A stretch of 64,000 nucleotides of DNA from Paraurantiacibacter namhicola (GCF_001687545.1 NZ_CP016545.1:2031001-2095000); one strand, 5' to 3'; shown: positions 9,565 through 18,822, counted from the first letter of the stretch. Numbers and translations are program-made. Notes: generated by a model from the sequence alone, not told the origin.

Positions 9565-10284
9565 ATGCTTTCTGCCCTGCTACTCGCCCTCCTCCCCACC
9601 CAGGCCGACGCCGCTACCGCGACGCCTGCATCGGCTTTCGACGGCACGCGGCTGCACGAGGGGCAGGCCTGCTACGCCATCACGCAGGACGGGACGGCCG
9701 TCGGCTTCCAGCGCGAGACGATCACCGCAAGCACGAGTGTGGAAGGCCCCGCCTGGCATATCGTCAGCGAGCAGGTGATGCCTGCGCGCAAGTTCACCTT
9801 CGTCGATCACTTCCTGCTCGACCGCTCCAGCCTGCAGCCGGTGGCCTTCCATTCGGTGCTGGGTGGCCGCGAGATCGCGCGCCTGAGCTATGTGGACGGG
9901 CGCGTGGTCGGGCGCGCCATGGACCGGACAACCGGAGGCGTCGTCACGGTCGACAAGGCAGTGGAACCCGGCACGCTCGAAGGCAATCTGTGGTCCCCCC
10001 TCCTCCACGCAGCGCCGCTTGAGCGCGATTATTCGGCCCAGCCGCCGATCTTCAGTTACAGCGGCAGCGGTGAACGCTTCCGCATCCACGTGGCTGGCGA
10101 GGACACTATCGAAACGCCCGCAGGCCCGCGCAAGGCATGGCTGGTGGAGATGGGCTACAAAGGCGGCAATGCCACCACCTACATGGTCGCCAGGGATGAT
10201 GGGACGGTGCTGGGCAGCCGCTCCGGCCCCTTCGGCACACAACTGCTGGCGAGCTGCGACGGCGTGGAGGATCTCGGAAGCTGA
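9565..10284 (+). CDS. secreted hypothetical protein
   Basis: This 239-residue protein begins with a short signal peptide (MLSALLLALLPTQADA, cleavage near ADA-ATA). The mature part is predicted to be mainly beta-strand, with segments such as QPVAFHSVLGGREIARL and DTIETPAGPRKAWLVEMGY. This pattern recalls periplasmic DUF3108-like or lipoprotein-sorting-like beta sheets, a weak resemblance only. Its start is well supported by AAAGGAG at 9549-9555, ten bases ahead of the ATG. It stands alone between an unrelated small gene and a convergent flavoprotein gene. Function is unknown. Confidence 0.75.
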   Translation: MLSALLLALLPTQADAATATPASAFDGTRLHEGQACYAITQDGTAVGFQRETITASTSVEGPAWHIVSEQVMPARKFTFVDHFLLDRSSLQPVAFHSVLGGREIARLSYVDGRVVGRAMDRTTGGVVTVDKAVEPGTLEGNLWSPLLHAAPLERDYSAQPPIFSYSGSGERFRIHVAGEDTIETPAGPRKAWLVEMGYKGGNATTYMVARDDGTVLGSRSGPFGTQLLASCDGVEDLGS

Positions 10285-10320
10285 GCGCGCAGCTTACCCA
10301 TTGCGACGCAGAGCAATTCG

Positions 10321-10923
10321 TCAGGGCGTGACCCAGCTGCCTTCGCGGCTGTCGCCATGGCCGGTAAAGATCGCGCGGCGGTGGCCCATGTGGTGCAGGT
10401 GGTACCAGTCCCACCGGTCCACCTGCACCAGTAGCACGGCGAAATTGGCGCGTGCAGGCGCAAGCTCTTCTTCAGTCGGGCGCTTGCCTTCCACCCATGA
10501 TGGCAGGCCGGTGTCAGGCTCTTCGGAAGCCTCACCCGGCGCGGCGCCCAGGTAGCAGCGCCGGGCAAAGGCATCGGAGGCGGCCCATGCGGCATCGGCG
10601 ACCGGGCCTTCGCTTTCGATGCGGCCCGTGCCGGTCAGGCGAATCTGCAGCCGCGCCTCCCGATCGTAAGCCAGCACGCCTAGGCGCGGGGCGGCCTGGA
10701 TGACCTCAACCTTTGGCGCGCGGATATCGGTGTGGAAGCGCAGCGTGCCGCTCGCCGCATCGTATTCGCGCAGCACCATGATGCGCGCATCGCCATCGGC
10801 GGTGGAAACCACCGGCGTGTGCATCGGCGACTTGCTGCTGCGGGCAGCCTCGGCCAGCTTCGCATCGAGGTCCTCCCGGACGGCGGCGAGCATGGCCAGG
10901 CGCGTGTCTTTCTCGTCTCCCAT
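10321..10923 (-). CDS. pyridoxamine 5'-phosphate oxidase-like FMN-binding protein
   Basis: This protein of about 200 residues has the split-barrel flavin-reductase/PNPOx fold. It shows the N-terminal strand ARIMVLREYDAASGTLRFHTD, the segment LAYDREARLQIRLTGTGRI that lines the FMN site, and a C-terminal QVDRWDWYHL resembling the end of the family. It is not obviously the biosynthetic PdxH, because the typical substrate-binding C-terminus is altered, so the safest call is a stand-alone PNPOx-family protein. The start is taken at Met-Gly-Asp-Glu-Lys (10923). An in-frame ATG at 10983 would add 20 residues without family resemblance. Neither has a clear Shine-Dalgarno. Confidence 0.8.
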   Translation of the reverse strand: MGDEKDTRLAMLAAVREDLDAKLAEAARSSKSPMHTPVVSTADGDARIMVLREYDAASGTLRFHTDIRAPKVEVIQAAPRLGVLAYDREARLQIRLTGTGRIESEGPVADAAWAASDAFARRCYLGAAPGEASEEPDTGLPSWVEGKRPTEEELAPARANFAVLLVQVDRWDWYHLHHMGHRRAIFTGHGDSREGSWVTP

Positions 10924-11093
10924 CGAAGGCCCAACGCGCCAACCGCACTTCGGCTCCCCGTTCACGGCAGGCGCGGCGAACATGAACGCCAGCCTAAACG
11001 CCCGGTTCAGTTTCGTGTCATGACGTCATGCGTATCAGGACGTATCACGGGTCGTGGGAGTGCGGCCTCACAAACCTTTTCGGAGAGGTCGCC

Positions 11094-11960
11094 ATGCAAT
11101 TATCCAAGTACTTCAAGTCCACGGCGTTAGGCGCGCTGGCGGCGGCGATGGGCCTGACGGTCATGCCCGCAACCGCGCTCGCGAATGCATCAGGCAATGC
11201 TGGCGCGGAAACGCAGCGAGCCCAGGACCCGCGCAGCAATCGCAGCGAACGTCGGGCCGAACGCCGTGACAATCGTCGCGGTGAACGCCGCGCGCAGCGA
11301 CGCGACAATCGCCGGGGCGAAAGCCGGTCAGAACGCCGCAGCAACCCGCGCGTCGAGCAGCGCCGGGGTGTGAGCCGTCAGGATCGCCGGGGCGAGCGAC
11401 GTACCGAGCGTAGGGTTGAGCAGCGCGTAGATAGACGCGTTAACCGCCGCGAAGATCAACGCAGGTCAGATCGCCGATACGAACGGCGTGTTGACCGCCG
11501 CCATGAACAAAGGCGCGACACCCGGAACGCCTATCGCGAAGGTCGCCGAGAAGGGTATCGTGATGGCACGCGCGATTATCGCAGCGATCGCCGCTCCACC
11601 TATCGCAACGGCTACCGCGACGGGCGCCGCGCGCAGAGCCGGTACGAGCGCCGCTGGGATCGCCGCTGGCGCAATAACCACCGGTACAACTGGCACCGCT
11701 ATCGCAGCGCCAACCGGACCATCTACCGCGCGCCGCGCTATTACGCGCCGTACCGCGATTACCGTTACAGCCGGATCAGCATCGGGTTCTATCTCGACAG
11801 CCTGTTCTTCGGCCGGAATTACTGGATCTCCGATCCGTGGCGCTATCGCCTGCCGGCCGTATACGGTGACTATCGCTGGGTGCGTTATTACGACGACGTC
11901 CTGCTGGTCGACACCTACACCGGCGAAGTGGTGGACGTGATCCACGACTTCTTCTGGTAA
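11094..11960 (+). CDS. exported Arg-rich RcnB family protein
   Basis: This is a periplasmic protein of 288 residues. A signal peptide (to about ALA-NAS, residue 27) is followed by more than 130 residues dominated by arginine in ERR, DRR and NRR units, then a Tyr/Arg-rich part. The C-terminal domain reads DPWRYRLPAVYGDYRWVRYY and TGEVVDVIHDFFW, which is the RcnB signature. In enterobacteria RcnB is a periplasmic factor in nickel/cobalt homeostasis. The present protein shares that domain, but its basic low-complexity region is much longer, so the role may differ. The start is supported by GGAGAGG about 8 bases upstream. A terminator follows 28 bases after the stop. Confidence 0.82.
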   Translation: MQLSKYFKSTALGALAAAMGLTVMPATALANASGNAGAETQRAQDPRSNRSERRAERRDNRRGERRAQRRDNRRGESRSERRSNPRVEQRRGVSRQDRRGERRTERRVEQRVDRRVNRREDQRRSDRRYERRVDRRHEQRRDTRNAYREGRREGYRDGTRDYRSDRRSTYRNGYRDGRRAQSRYERRWDRRWRNNHRYNWHRYRSANRTIYRAPRYYAPYRDYRYSRISIGFYLDSLFFGRNYWISDPWRYRLPAVYGDYRWVRYYDDVLLVDTYTGEVVDVIHDFFW

Positions 11961-11987
11961 GATCCATCGCCGCCAAGGCGGGAGGTG

Positions 11988-12020
11988 AACCCCCGGTCTC
12001 TGCAAGGAGTCCGGGGGTTT
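11988..12020 (+). terminator. hairpin terminator after the RcnB-like gene
   Basis: Arms AACCCCCGG (11988-11996) and CCGGGGGTT (12011-12019) pair perfectly around a 14-base loop, and the right arm runs into a short T run. The position 28 bases after the RcnB-like stop and ahead of the oxygenase gene fits a factor-independent terminator. Confidence 0.75.
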
Positions 12021-12095
12021 GCATTTGCGCGGCCGGCCAATCCCCCTGTTCAATACCCTTGTGCAGCGCGGCCGCTTTTGCATAAGCGGGTTGCG

Positions 12096-12779
12096 ATGGC
12101 TGACACGAACACACGGCACAGCGGCAAGATACCGGACCAGGGCGCGTTGCGCGCGGTGGGCAAGCGGGTGCGGGAGCGGCTGGCGGACAATCCGGCGGCT
12201 TACAAGCTGCCAACGGACCGCGCGGAAATCTGGGCCGTGGGCGCGTTCTACAGCCCCGCCGAATGCGAGCGGCTGCGCGACATGATCGACGGCGTGGCAC
12301 GCCCCAGCAGTGTCTATGAAGGCGCGGAAGACGATGATTACCGCACGTCTTCTTCTGGCGATGTGGACCGCGACGATCCCTTCGTGCGCAAGATCTCTCG
12401 CCGGATCGACGACTTCCTAGGCTTGGACAGTGGCTGGGGCGAAGCGATCCAGGGCCAGCGATACCTGCCGGGGCAGCAGTTCAAACCGCACCACGACTGG
12501 TTCCACCAGGACAGCTCCTATTGGGACAGGGAAATGGCGCGTGGCGGGCAGCGATGCATCACGGCGATGGCGTTCCTCAACGATGTGGAGGAAGGCGGTA
12601 CAACCGATTTTACCGAAGTCGGCCTGTCCGTCACGCCGCAGACCGGCGCATTGCTGGTGTGGAACAATGCCGATGCCGACGGCGTGCCCAATCTCGACAC
12701 CATGCATGCCGGAACGCCCGTGATCCGCGGGGTGAAGTACATCTTCACCCGCTGGTATCGCACGCGTGACTGGAACTGA
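12096..12779 (+). CDS. 2OG-Fe(II) oxygenase (prolyl 4-hydroxylase-like)
   Basis: This 227-residue protein is a non-heme iron dioxygenase of the P4H type, which couples 2-oxoglutarate decarboxylation to substrate hydroxylation. The iron triad is readable: His132 and Asp134 in KPHHDWFH, and His204 in DTMHAGTPV. Lys214 in RGVKYIFTRWY is placed to bind the 2OG carboxylate. The core lies in residues 100-225 and the first 45 residues are a basic extension. The start at 12096 is preferred, since a longer frame would begin inside the upstream terminator hairpin. The substrate is unknown; it could be a protein or a small molecule. Confidence 0.9.
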   Translation: MADTNTRHSGKIPDQGALRAVGKRVRERLADNPAAYKLPTDRAEIWAVGAFYSPAECERLRDMIDGVARPSSVYEGAEDDDYRTSSSGDVDRDDPFVRKISRRIDDFLGLDSGWGEAIQGQRYLPGQQFKPHHDWFHQDSSYWDREMARGGQRCITAMAFLNDVEEGGTTDFTEVGLSVTPQTGALLVWNNADADGVPNLDTMHAGTPVIRGVKYIFTRWYRTRDWN

Positions 12780-12800
12780 GGCCCACGCTCAGGCCTTCGC

Positions 12801-14474
12801 TCAGGCCTTGGCCAGCGCCTCGGCGATCAGCTTGCGGCTGTTGGCGATGCCGTAGAGCGCGATAAAGCTGCCCATGCGCGGGCCCTGCTCACTGCCCAGC
12901 AAGGTCTCGTACAGCGCCTTGAACCAGTCGCGCAGGTTCTCGAAGCCGAATTCCTCGCGCTTGCCGATCTCATACACCTGCGTCTGCAGGTCTTCGGCCG
13001 AAGTGTCCTCTGCCGCATCCGCCAGATACGCATCCAGCGCCCGCAGCGCTTCCGCCTCGCTGGCATTGGGCGCGCGCTTCACGAGGTGCGGGGCGACGAA
13101 GTCGCGGTTGTAGGCGAGCGCGGTCCGGATCAGCTTCCTGATGGTTTGCTCGACATCGAACTGTGCTTCTTGCGAAGCACCTTCATTGAAACCAACCCCA
13201 TAAGCCTTTTCATCGTATGAGAGCAGGTAATTCCAAACTTGCTCTTCCGTTGCTTCCGCACCCAACACGCCGACAAGGTTCAGCAGCAGCGAATAGGTGA
13301 CCGGCAGCGTATCGCCCGCCCCTGGCGCTTCCGATCCCTCGAACCCGCCATTGGCGCGCGCCAGGTGCCAGACCGGGTTGCCCAGCTGCTTGTCCAGCTC
13401 CTGCTCCGCCAGCCGTTCGCGGAACTGCCAGTAGTCATCTACCGCGCGCGGGATCACGCCGCCATGCAGGCTCTTCGCGCTCTTGGGATTGGGGAAGATG
13501 TAGAAGCCGAGGCTCTCCTCGCTGCCGTATTCCAGCCATTGCTCGATCGTCAGGCCGTTGCCCTTGGACTTGGAGATCTTCTCGCCATTCTCGTCCAGGA
13601 ACAGCTCGTAAATCAGGCCTTCCGGCTTGCGGCCGCCCAGCACCTTCGCGATCTTGCCGGACTGGAGGCCGGTGTCGGTCAGGTCCTTGCCATACATCTC
13701 GTAATCGACGCCCAGCGCGACCCAGCGCATGGCGAAGTCCACCTTCCACTGCAGCTTCGCCTTGCCGCCCAGCGCGGACTGCTCGGTCACCGTGCCGTCC
13801 TCATCCGTGAATCGGATCGTACCGGCCGCGGCGTCCACCACCTCCACCGGAACCTGCAGCACGTGGCCCGTCTGCTCGCTGATCGGCATGATGGGGGAAT
13901 AGGTCGCAGCGCGCTCGGCCCGCAGCGTGGGCAGCATGATGTCCAGGATCGCCTGGTTGTTCGCCAGCACGCCGCGCAATGCCTCGTCGAAGGCGCCGGA
14001 ATTGTACTTCTCGCTCGCCGCGACGAATTCGTAATCGAAGCCGAAGCGGTCGAGGAAGGCGCGCAGCATCGCGTTATTGTGCGCAGCGAAGCTGTCGTAC
14101 TCTGTCTCAAAAGGGTTGGGCACGCGGCTGAGGGGCTTGTGCAGGTTGGCGGTCAGCAGGTCCTGCTGCGGCACGTTGTCCGGCACCTTGCGCAGGCCGT
14201 CCATGTCGTCGCTGAAGGCCACCAGCCGCGTCTTGCCGTCTTCCGGCTTCGCGCCGATCAGTGCCTCGAATGCGCGGCGGACCAGCGTTGTGCGCAGCAC
14301 TTCCTGGAAGGTGCCGATATGCGGCAGGCCGCTGGGGCCATAACCGGTCTCGAACAGGATGGGCGATCCGTCGGGCTTCGCGCCTTCGGGATAACGTTTG
14401 AGCAGCCGCTGCGCCTCCTGGAACGGCCAGGCCTTGGATACGCGTGCGGCTTCCATCAGTTCGGTCATGCTCAT
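12801..14474 (-). CDS. lysK: class I lysyl-tRNA synthetase
   Basis: This enzyme charges tRNA-Lys and is of the archaeal-type class I fold, found in alphaproteobacteria, spirochetes and archaea in place of the common class II LysS. At 557 residues it has the expected length. The HIGH-type motif is PHIGT near residue 50 and the KMSKS-type motif is KISKSKGNG. The C-terminal half is the alpha-helical anticodon-binding cage. The start is Met-Ser-Met at 14474; Met at 14468 is equally possible. It diverges from mscS across 107 bases. No second lysS is visible in this window. Confidence 0.95.
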   Translation of the reverse strand: MSMTELMEAARVSKAWPFQEAQRLLKRYPEGAKPDGSPILFETGYGPSGLPHIGTFQEVLRTTLVRRAFEALIGAKPEDGKTRLVAFSDDMDGLRKVPDNVPQQDLLTANLHKPLSRVPNPFETEYDSFAAHNNAMLRAFLDRFGFDYEFVAASEKYNSGAFDEALRGVLANNQAILDIMLPTLRAERAATYSPIMPISEQTGHVLQVPVEVVDAAAGTIRFTDEDGTVTEQSALGGKAKLQWKVDFAMRWVALGVDYEMYGKDLTDTGLQSGKIAKVLGGRKPEGLIYELFLDENGEKISKSKGNGLTIEQWLEYGSEESLGFYIFPNPKSAKSLHGGVIPRAVDDYWQFRERLAEQELDKQLGNPVWHLARANGGFEGSEAPGAGDTLPVTYSLLLNLVGVLGAEATEEQVWNYLLSYDEKAYGVGFNEGASQEAQFDVEQTIRKLIRTALAYNRDFVAPHLVKRAPNASEAEALRALDAYLADAAEDTSAEDLQTQVYEIGKREEFGFENLRDWFKALYETLLGSEQGPRMGSFIALYGIANSRKLIAEALAKA

Positions 14475-14581
14475 GTCCGCAGCCTGTCGCCCAGCCAAGG
14501 CCGTGTTGCAAGTGCGAACTCCGTTTCGGAACCCTCGCGCTTCGCTCTTGTTGAACTGCAAAGACACAGGGGACCCAACAC

Positions 14582-15469
14582 ATGAATTACATCGCCCTCC
14601 TGCGCGACGAGCTGCAGGGCATGGCCGCAGGCTTCGTAGCCGCACTGCCGAATATCGCCATCGCCATTGTCGTGCTGATCCTGACCTGGCTGGTGGCCAG
14701 GTTCGCCGTGAAGATCGCAGACATGCTGATAGGCAAGACCAGCCTGCGCCCGTCATTGCGCAATCTGATAGAAACCATGGTGAAGCTGTTCATCTGGCTG
14801 CTGGGCATCATGCTCGCGCTAATCGTGGCCATCCCCGGCTTCACGCCCGCTGGCCTCATCGCAGGCCTTGGCATCGGCGCCCTGGCCATCGGCTTCGCCT
14901 TCCAGGACATTTTCGAGAACTTCATGGCTGGCGTGCTGATCATGCTGCGCGAAAAGATGCGCATCGGCGACCTGATCGAAGTGGAAGGCGTGCGCGGCAA
15001 GGTGGAACACATCACCCTGCGCGAAACGCATATCCGCCAGCTTTCGAACGAGCTGACCATCATGCCCAACGCCATGCTGTTCAAGAATGCGGTTCAGATC
15101 CTGACTGATGAGAGCGTTCGCCGGAACGAGGTGGTCGTGGGCGTGTCCTACGATACCGACCTCGAGCATGCGCAGAAGGTGATCTACGAAGCGATGGAAA
15201 CCGTGGATGCGGTGGTGAAGGACAAGCCCGTGATCGTTTACGCGCAGGAATTCGGCGCCAGCAGCGTCGACTTCCTCGTCCAGTGGTACGCCCAGTCCGC
15301 CGCGCGCGACCTGCGCCAGACCAAGAGCGAGGCCATCAAGGCGATCAAGAAGGCCCTCGACAATGCCGGTATCGAGATCCCCTTCCCCTACGTCACGCAC
15401 ACTTTCAAGGAAGTGGTGCCGGTAGGCGAAAAGGGCGATCTTGGCAGCACGGGTACGGGCGGCGACTAA
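14582..15469 (+). CDS. mscS: small-conductance mechanosensitive ion channel MscS family
   Basis: This inner-membrane osmotic release channel has 295 residues. Three N-terminal helices are visible at about residues 20-45, 65-90 and 90-120. The third, the pore-lining helix, has the typical Gly/Ala-rich pattern (GLGIGALAIGFAFQD). The beta domain follows with MRIGDLIEVEG and TLRETHIRQL, then the mixed alpha/beta C-terminal domain. Length and layout equal E. coli MscS (286 residues). It is monocistronic and ends with a clear terminator 25 bases after its stop. Confidence 0.94.
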   Translation: MNYIALLRDELQGMAAGFVAALPNIAIAIVVLILTWLVARFAVKIADMLIGKTSLRPSLRNLIETMVKLFIWLLGIMLALIVAIPGFTPAGLIAGLGIGALAIGFAFQDIFENFMAGVLIMLREKMRIGDLIEVEGVRGKVEHITLRETHIRQLSNELTIMPNAMLFKNAVQILTDESVRRNEVVVGVSYDTDLEHAQKVIYEAMETVDAVVKDKPVIVYAQEFGASSVDFLVQWYAQSAARDLRQTKSEAIKAIKKALDNAGIEIPFPYVTHTFKEVVPVGEKGDLGSTGTGGD

Positions 15470-15494
15470 GCCTGGCCAAGCCGAATATATGTGC

Positions 15495-15528
15495 AAACGG
15501 CGCGCTCCCATGGGGCGCGCCGTTTACT
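15495..15528 (+). terminator. rho-independent terminator after mscS
   Basis: A perfect 11-bp stem, AAACGGCGCGC (15495-15505) with 15515-15525, has a 9-base loop and is followed by a T-rich run. It sits directly behind mscS, about 30 bases before the helicase gene. Confidence 0.85.
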
Positions 15529-15558
15529 TTTCGTTCTCCCTTCCCATAGTGGGCAGAC

Positions 15559-18285
15559 ATGCTCGCCGCACTCCCCCTTCCCGCCATCCATGCCAGCCAT
15601 GCCGGCACCTGGCTGCGCGAGGCGAATGGCGAGACGCGCAGCTGCGGCAAGGGCGCGGCGGTCAATGCCGCGGCCGATACGCCGCTGCTTGTGCTGAACG
15701 CGCCGCTGGTGGCCACCCGGCTCGGCTATCCGGACCTCAGCGGGCTGGACCTGCTGGAGCTGTACGCCTTCGTCCATCCCGCCAAGTTCGTCGTGCCCAC
15801 GCCCAAGGGGCTGGCGCAGGCGCTAGACCTGCCGGAAGCGGAAGGCGACGCGGATGTGCCGCTGCTGCTGCAACGCGCGGCCTCGCGCCTGCTGGAACAT
15901 TGCGAGGCGGAAGACTGGGAGGAGCGGGAGGGCGCATGGTCCTCGCTCCAGTCGCTAGGCCGCATGCGCTGGCCCTGGGCGCAGGTCATCGCGCCGCATG
16001 TCCGCAAGCCGGACCGGGCGGAGAAGTGGCTTTTTTCCACCCTGCCCGAATGGGAAGAAGCGCCAGACCGCCCTCAGCCCGCGCAGGTTGCGATGGACGA
16101 AAAGGCCATCGAGGGCCGGCTGGAGCAGCTGACGGGCAAAGGGGCAGAACGGCGCGAGGGGCAGCAGTTCTATGCGCGCGAGGCGGGCCGCGTCTTCGCG
16201 CCGCGCGGCGAAAAGGGCCGCCCGCATCTCCTGCTGGCACAGGCCGGGACCGGGATCGGCAAGACATTGGGCTACCTTGCCCCGGCAAATTTGTGGAGCG
16301 AGCTATCACAGGGCACGGTCTGGGTCAGCACTTACACCAAGAACCTCCAGCGCCAGCTGCGCGGTGAAAGCGCGCGGGCGTGGCCGGAACGGCGCGCGGA
16401 CGGATCGCGCCCCGTTGTCGTGCGCAAGGGGCGGGAGAATTACCTCTGCCTGCTGAATCTGGAGGATGCGCTGCAGGGCGGCTTCGGCGGCCGTGCGGCG
16501 ATCCTGGCGCAGCTGGTGGCGCGCTGGGCGGCCTATACGCAGGATGGCGACATGATCGGCGGGGACCTGCCCGGCTGGCTGGGCACGCTGTTCCGCAGCC
16601 GCGCGATCCGCAGCCTGACAGACCAGCGCGGCGAATGCGTCTATGCCGGGTGCCCGCATTACCGCAAATGCTTCATCGAACGCGCCCAGCGGGCGAGCGC
16701 GCAAGCGGACCTGGTTATCGCCAACCATGCGCTGGTGATGGTCAACGCGGCGCGCGGAAGGGATCATGCGCAGCGCCCGACGCGCATCGTGTTCGACGAG
16801 GGACACCATGTCTTCGACGCCGCCGACAGCACATTTTCCGCCGCTCTAACGGGGGCGGAGGCGATCGAGCTGAAGCGCTGGATCATGGGGCCGGAACGAG
16901 GCAGCAAGGGCCGCAGGCGCGGGCTGGCAGCGCGGCTGGCCGATGTTTCCGGCTATGACGAGGAAGGCGGCGATGCAGTCGCCGCAGCCATCGAGGCGGC
17001 AGAGGCCCTGCCCGGCGAAGGCTGGATGCAACGCCTGATCGAAGGCATCCCGTCGGGCCCGATCGAGGAACTGCTCGGCGCGGTCCGCTCGCTGACCTAT
17101 GCGCGCGATGAGAGCGGGCAGGAGGCGGGCTACGGTATCGAGACCGAGGCCGCGCAGCTCGAAGGCAATTTCGTGGAACTGGCGCAGCAGGCGGCGGACG
17201 CGCTGGCCGCAATCCGCCAGCCACTGATGAAGCTCTCCGTGCGGCTGGAAAAGCTGTTCGAGGACGGGCCGGACTGGCTCGACGCGCAGGGCCGCGCGCG
17301 GATCGAAGGGGCACGCTACGCGCTCGGCTGGCGGATCGACACCATTGCTGCGTGGGAAGCGCTGCTGGACCGGCTGGGTGGCCCGGCGGACCCGGACTTC
17401 GTGGACTGGCTGGCGGTCGACCGCAGCGACGCGCGCGAATTCGACATCGGCATCCACCGCCATTTCCTCGACCCGATGAAACCGTTCGCCAAGGTGGTGC
17501 TGGAACCCTCGCACGGAGTGATGCTGACCAGCGCCACACTGCGCGATGCGGACGACTGGACCGAGGCCGTGGCCCGCTCCGGCGCAAACCATCTCGATAA
17601 CGAGCCGCTGCTGGCGGCGGCGGAAAGCCCATTCGATTACGCCAACCGCGCCGAAGTCCTGATTGTCACCGATGTGAAGAAAGGCGATCTTGCGGGCCTG
17701 GCAGGCGCCTATGCCCGCGTGATCGAGGCCTGCGGCGGCGGCGTGCTGGGGCTGTTCACCGCAATCCGCCGACTGCGCGCGGTGCACGGACGCATCGCGG
17801 ACCGCTTGGCGCGCGAAGGCCTGCCGCTTTACGCCCAGCATGTGGACCCGATCGACACGGGCACGCTGGTGGACATCTTCCGCGACGATCCGCGCGCCAG
17901 CCTTCTGGGCACCGACGCCCTGCGCGATGGCGTGGACGTGCCGGGCGAGAGCCTTCGCTGCGTGGTCATGGAGCAGGTGCCCTGGCCCAAGCCCAGCATC
18001 CTTCACCGCGCGCGGCGCGCGGCCAATGGCGGCGGCGCTTATGACGACCGGATCATCCGTGCCCGGCTGGCGCAGGCCTTCGGGCGGCTGATCCGCAGCA
18101 AGGAGGACAAGGGCCATTTCATCGTAATGTCGCCCGCTTTCCCCAGCCGACTTCTCACCGCATTCCCGCCCGGCACGCCGGTGCTGCGCCTTCCGCTTGC
18201 GGAGGCCCTAGACCGCGTGGCATTGGGGATCGGCGCGCCCGATCCCGAACGCGCCGCGAGTCTCGAAGGAGAGCAGACCGGATGA
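15559..18285 (+). CDS. DinG-like superfamily 2 DNA helicase (Fe-S, XPD-related)
   Basis: This is an ATP-dependent 5'-3' DNA helicase of 908 residues related to DinG/XPD, acting in repair or on recombination intermediates. Walker A is AGTGIGKTLGYL at about 229-240, and the Walker B box is a DEGHH variant of DEAH. Four cysteines placed to bind a 4Fe-4S cluster are readable, one in ENYLCLL and three in GECVYAGCPHYRKC. Motif VI lies in LAQAFGRLIRS near the C-terminus. The first 190 residues form an N-terminal part that I cannot assign to a known domain and that is not part of E. coli DinG. The stop overlaps the next gene start by 4 bases (ATGA). Confidence 0.9.
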   Translation: MLAALPLPAIHASHAGTWLREANGETRSCGKGAAVNAAADTPLLVLNAPLVATRLGYPDLSGLDLLELYAFVHPAKFVVPTPKGLAQALDLPEAEGDADVPLLLQRAASRLLEHCEAEDWEEREGAWSSLQSLGRMRWPWAQVIAPHVRKPDRAEKWLFSTLPEWEEAPDRPQPAQVAMDEKAIEGRLEQLTGKGAERREGQQFYAREAGRVFAPRGEKGRPHLLLAQAGTGIGKTLGYLAPANLWSELSQGTVWVSTYTKNLQRQLRGESARAWPERRADGSRPVVVRKGRENYLCLLNLEDALQGGFGGRAAILAQLVARWAAYTQDGDMIGGDLPGWLGTLFRSRAIRSLTDQRGECVYAGCPHYRKCFIERAQRASAQADLVIANHALVMVNAARGRDHAQRPTRIVFDEGHHVFDAADSTFSAALTGAEAIELKRWIMGPERGSKGRRRGLAARLADVSGYDEEGGDAVAAAIEAAEALPGEGWMQRLIEGIPSGPIEELLGAVRSLTYARDESGQEAGYGIETEAAQLEGNFVELAQQAADALAAIRQPLMKLSVRLEKLFEDGPDWLDAQGRARIEGARYALGWRIDTIAAWEALLDRLGGPADPDFVDWLAVDRSDAREFDIGIHRHFLDPMKPFAKVVLEPSHGVMLTSATLRDADDWTEAVARSGANHLDNEPLLAAAESPFDYANRAEVLIVTDVKKGDLAGLAGAYARVIEACGGGVLGLFTAIRRLRAVHGRIADRLAREGLPLYAQHVDPIDTGTLVDIFRDDPRASLLGTDALRDGVDVPGESLRCVVMEQVPWPKPSILHRARRAANGGGAYDDRIIRARLAQAFGRLIRSKEDKGHFIVMSPAFPSRLLTAFPPGTPVLRLPLAEALDRVALGIGAPDPERAASLEGEQTG

Positions 18286-18815
18286 AACGCCTCGGCCTCC
18301 TGCGCCATGCCAAGTCGGACTGGGACGATATCGCCAAGCGTGATTTCGACCGCGGGCTGAACGATCGCGGGCGCCGCGGGGCGAAGCTGATCGGGGAGCA
18401 TATTCGCGATTACGGCCTCAAGTGGGACAGCATCCGCGCCAGCACCGCCGCGCGCGTGCGCCAGACGCTGGAAGGTGCCGCGCTGGCGCCAGAGCCGCAC
18501 TTCTCCGACGAGCTTTACCTTGCCGACAGCCCCACCATCTTCGCCATCGCCGCAGCGGAAGACGACGCGGTCACCAATCTGCTGGTCGCGGCGCACAATC
18601 CTGGGCTGCACGAGATGGTCTTCCGCCTGGTCGACAGCGAATCGGAAGATGCCAAGTTCGATGCGCTGGCAGACAAGTTCCCCACCGCGACTTACGCCGT
18701 GTTCGAGCTTTCGATCGAAAAGTGGGAAGACATCGGGCCGGGATGCGGCAGGCTGATCCATTTCGCCCGCCCGCGCGATCTCGATCCGGAACTGGGCCCA
18801 ATCGGCGGCCGGTAA
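18282..18815 (+). CDS. SixA-like histidine phosphatase
   Basis: This 177-residue member of the phosphoglycerate-mutase-like superfamily has the RHG motif as LLRHAKSDW (Arg8, His9, the phospho-accepting residue) and a second histidine in AAHNPGLHE. Size and the absence of further domains match the SixA group, which dephosphorylates phosphohistidine on phosphotransfer proteins or PTS components. The actual partner here is unknown. The start codon overlaps the helicase stop (ATGA), so translation is coupled. It converges on the merR gene with 7 bases between them. Confidence 0.88.
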   Translation: MKRLGLLRHAKSDWDDIAKRDFDRGLNDRGRRGAKLIGEHIRDYGLKWDSIRASTAARVRQTLEGAALAPEPHFSDELYLADSPTIFAIAAAEDDAVTNLLVAAHNPGLHEMVFRLVDSESEDAKFDALADKFPTATYAVFELSIEKWEDIGPGCGRLIHFARPRDLDPELGPIGGR

Positions 18816-18822
18816 GCGGCGC

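Noticed and set aside
11230-11560. CRISPR-like or tandem DNA repeat
   Set aside because: The repetition comes from arginine-rich codons (CGC, CGT, CGG). There are no regular spacers or fixed-length repeats, and the frame is continuous.
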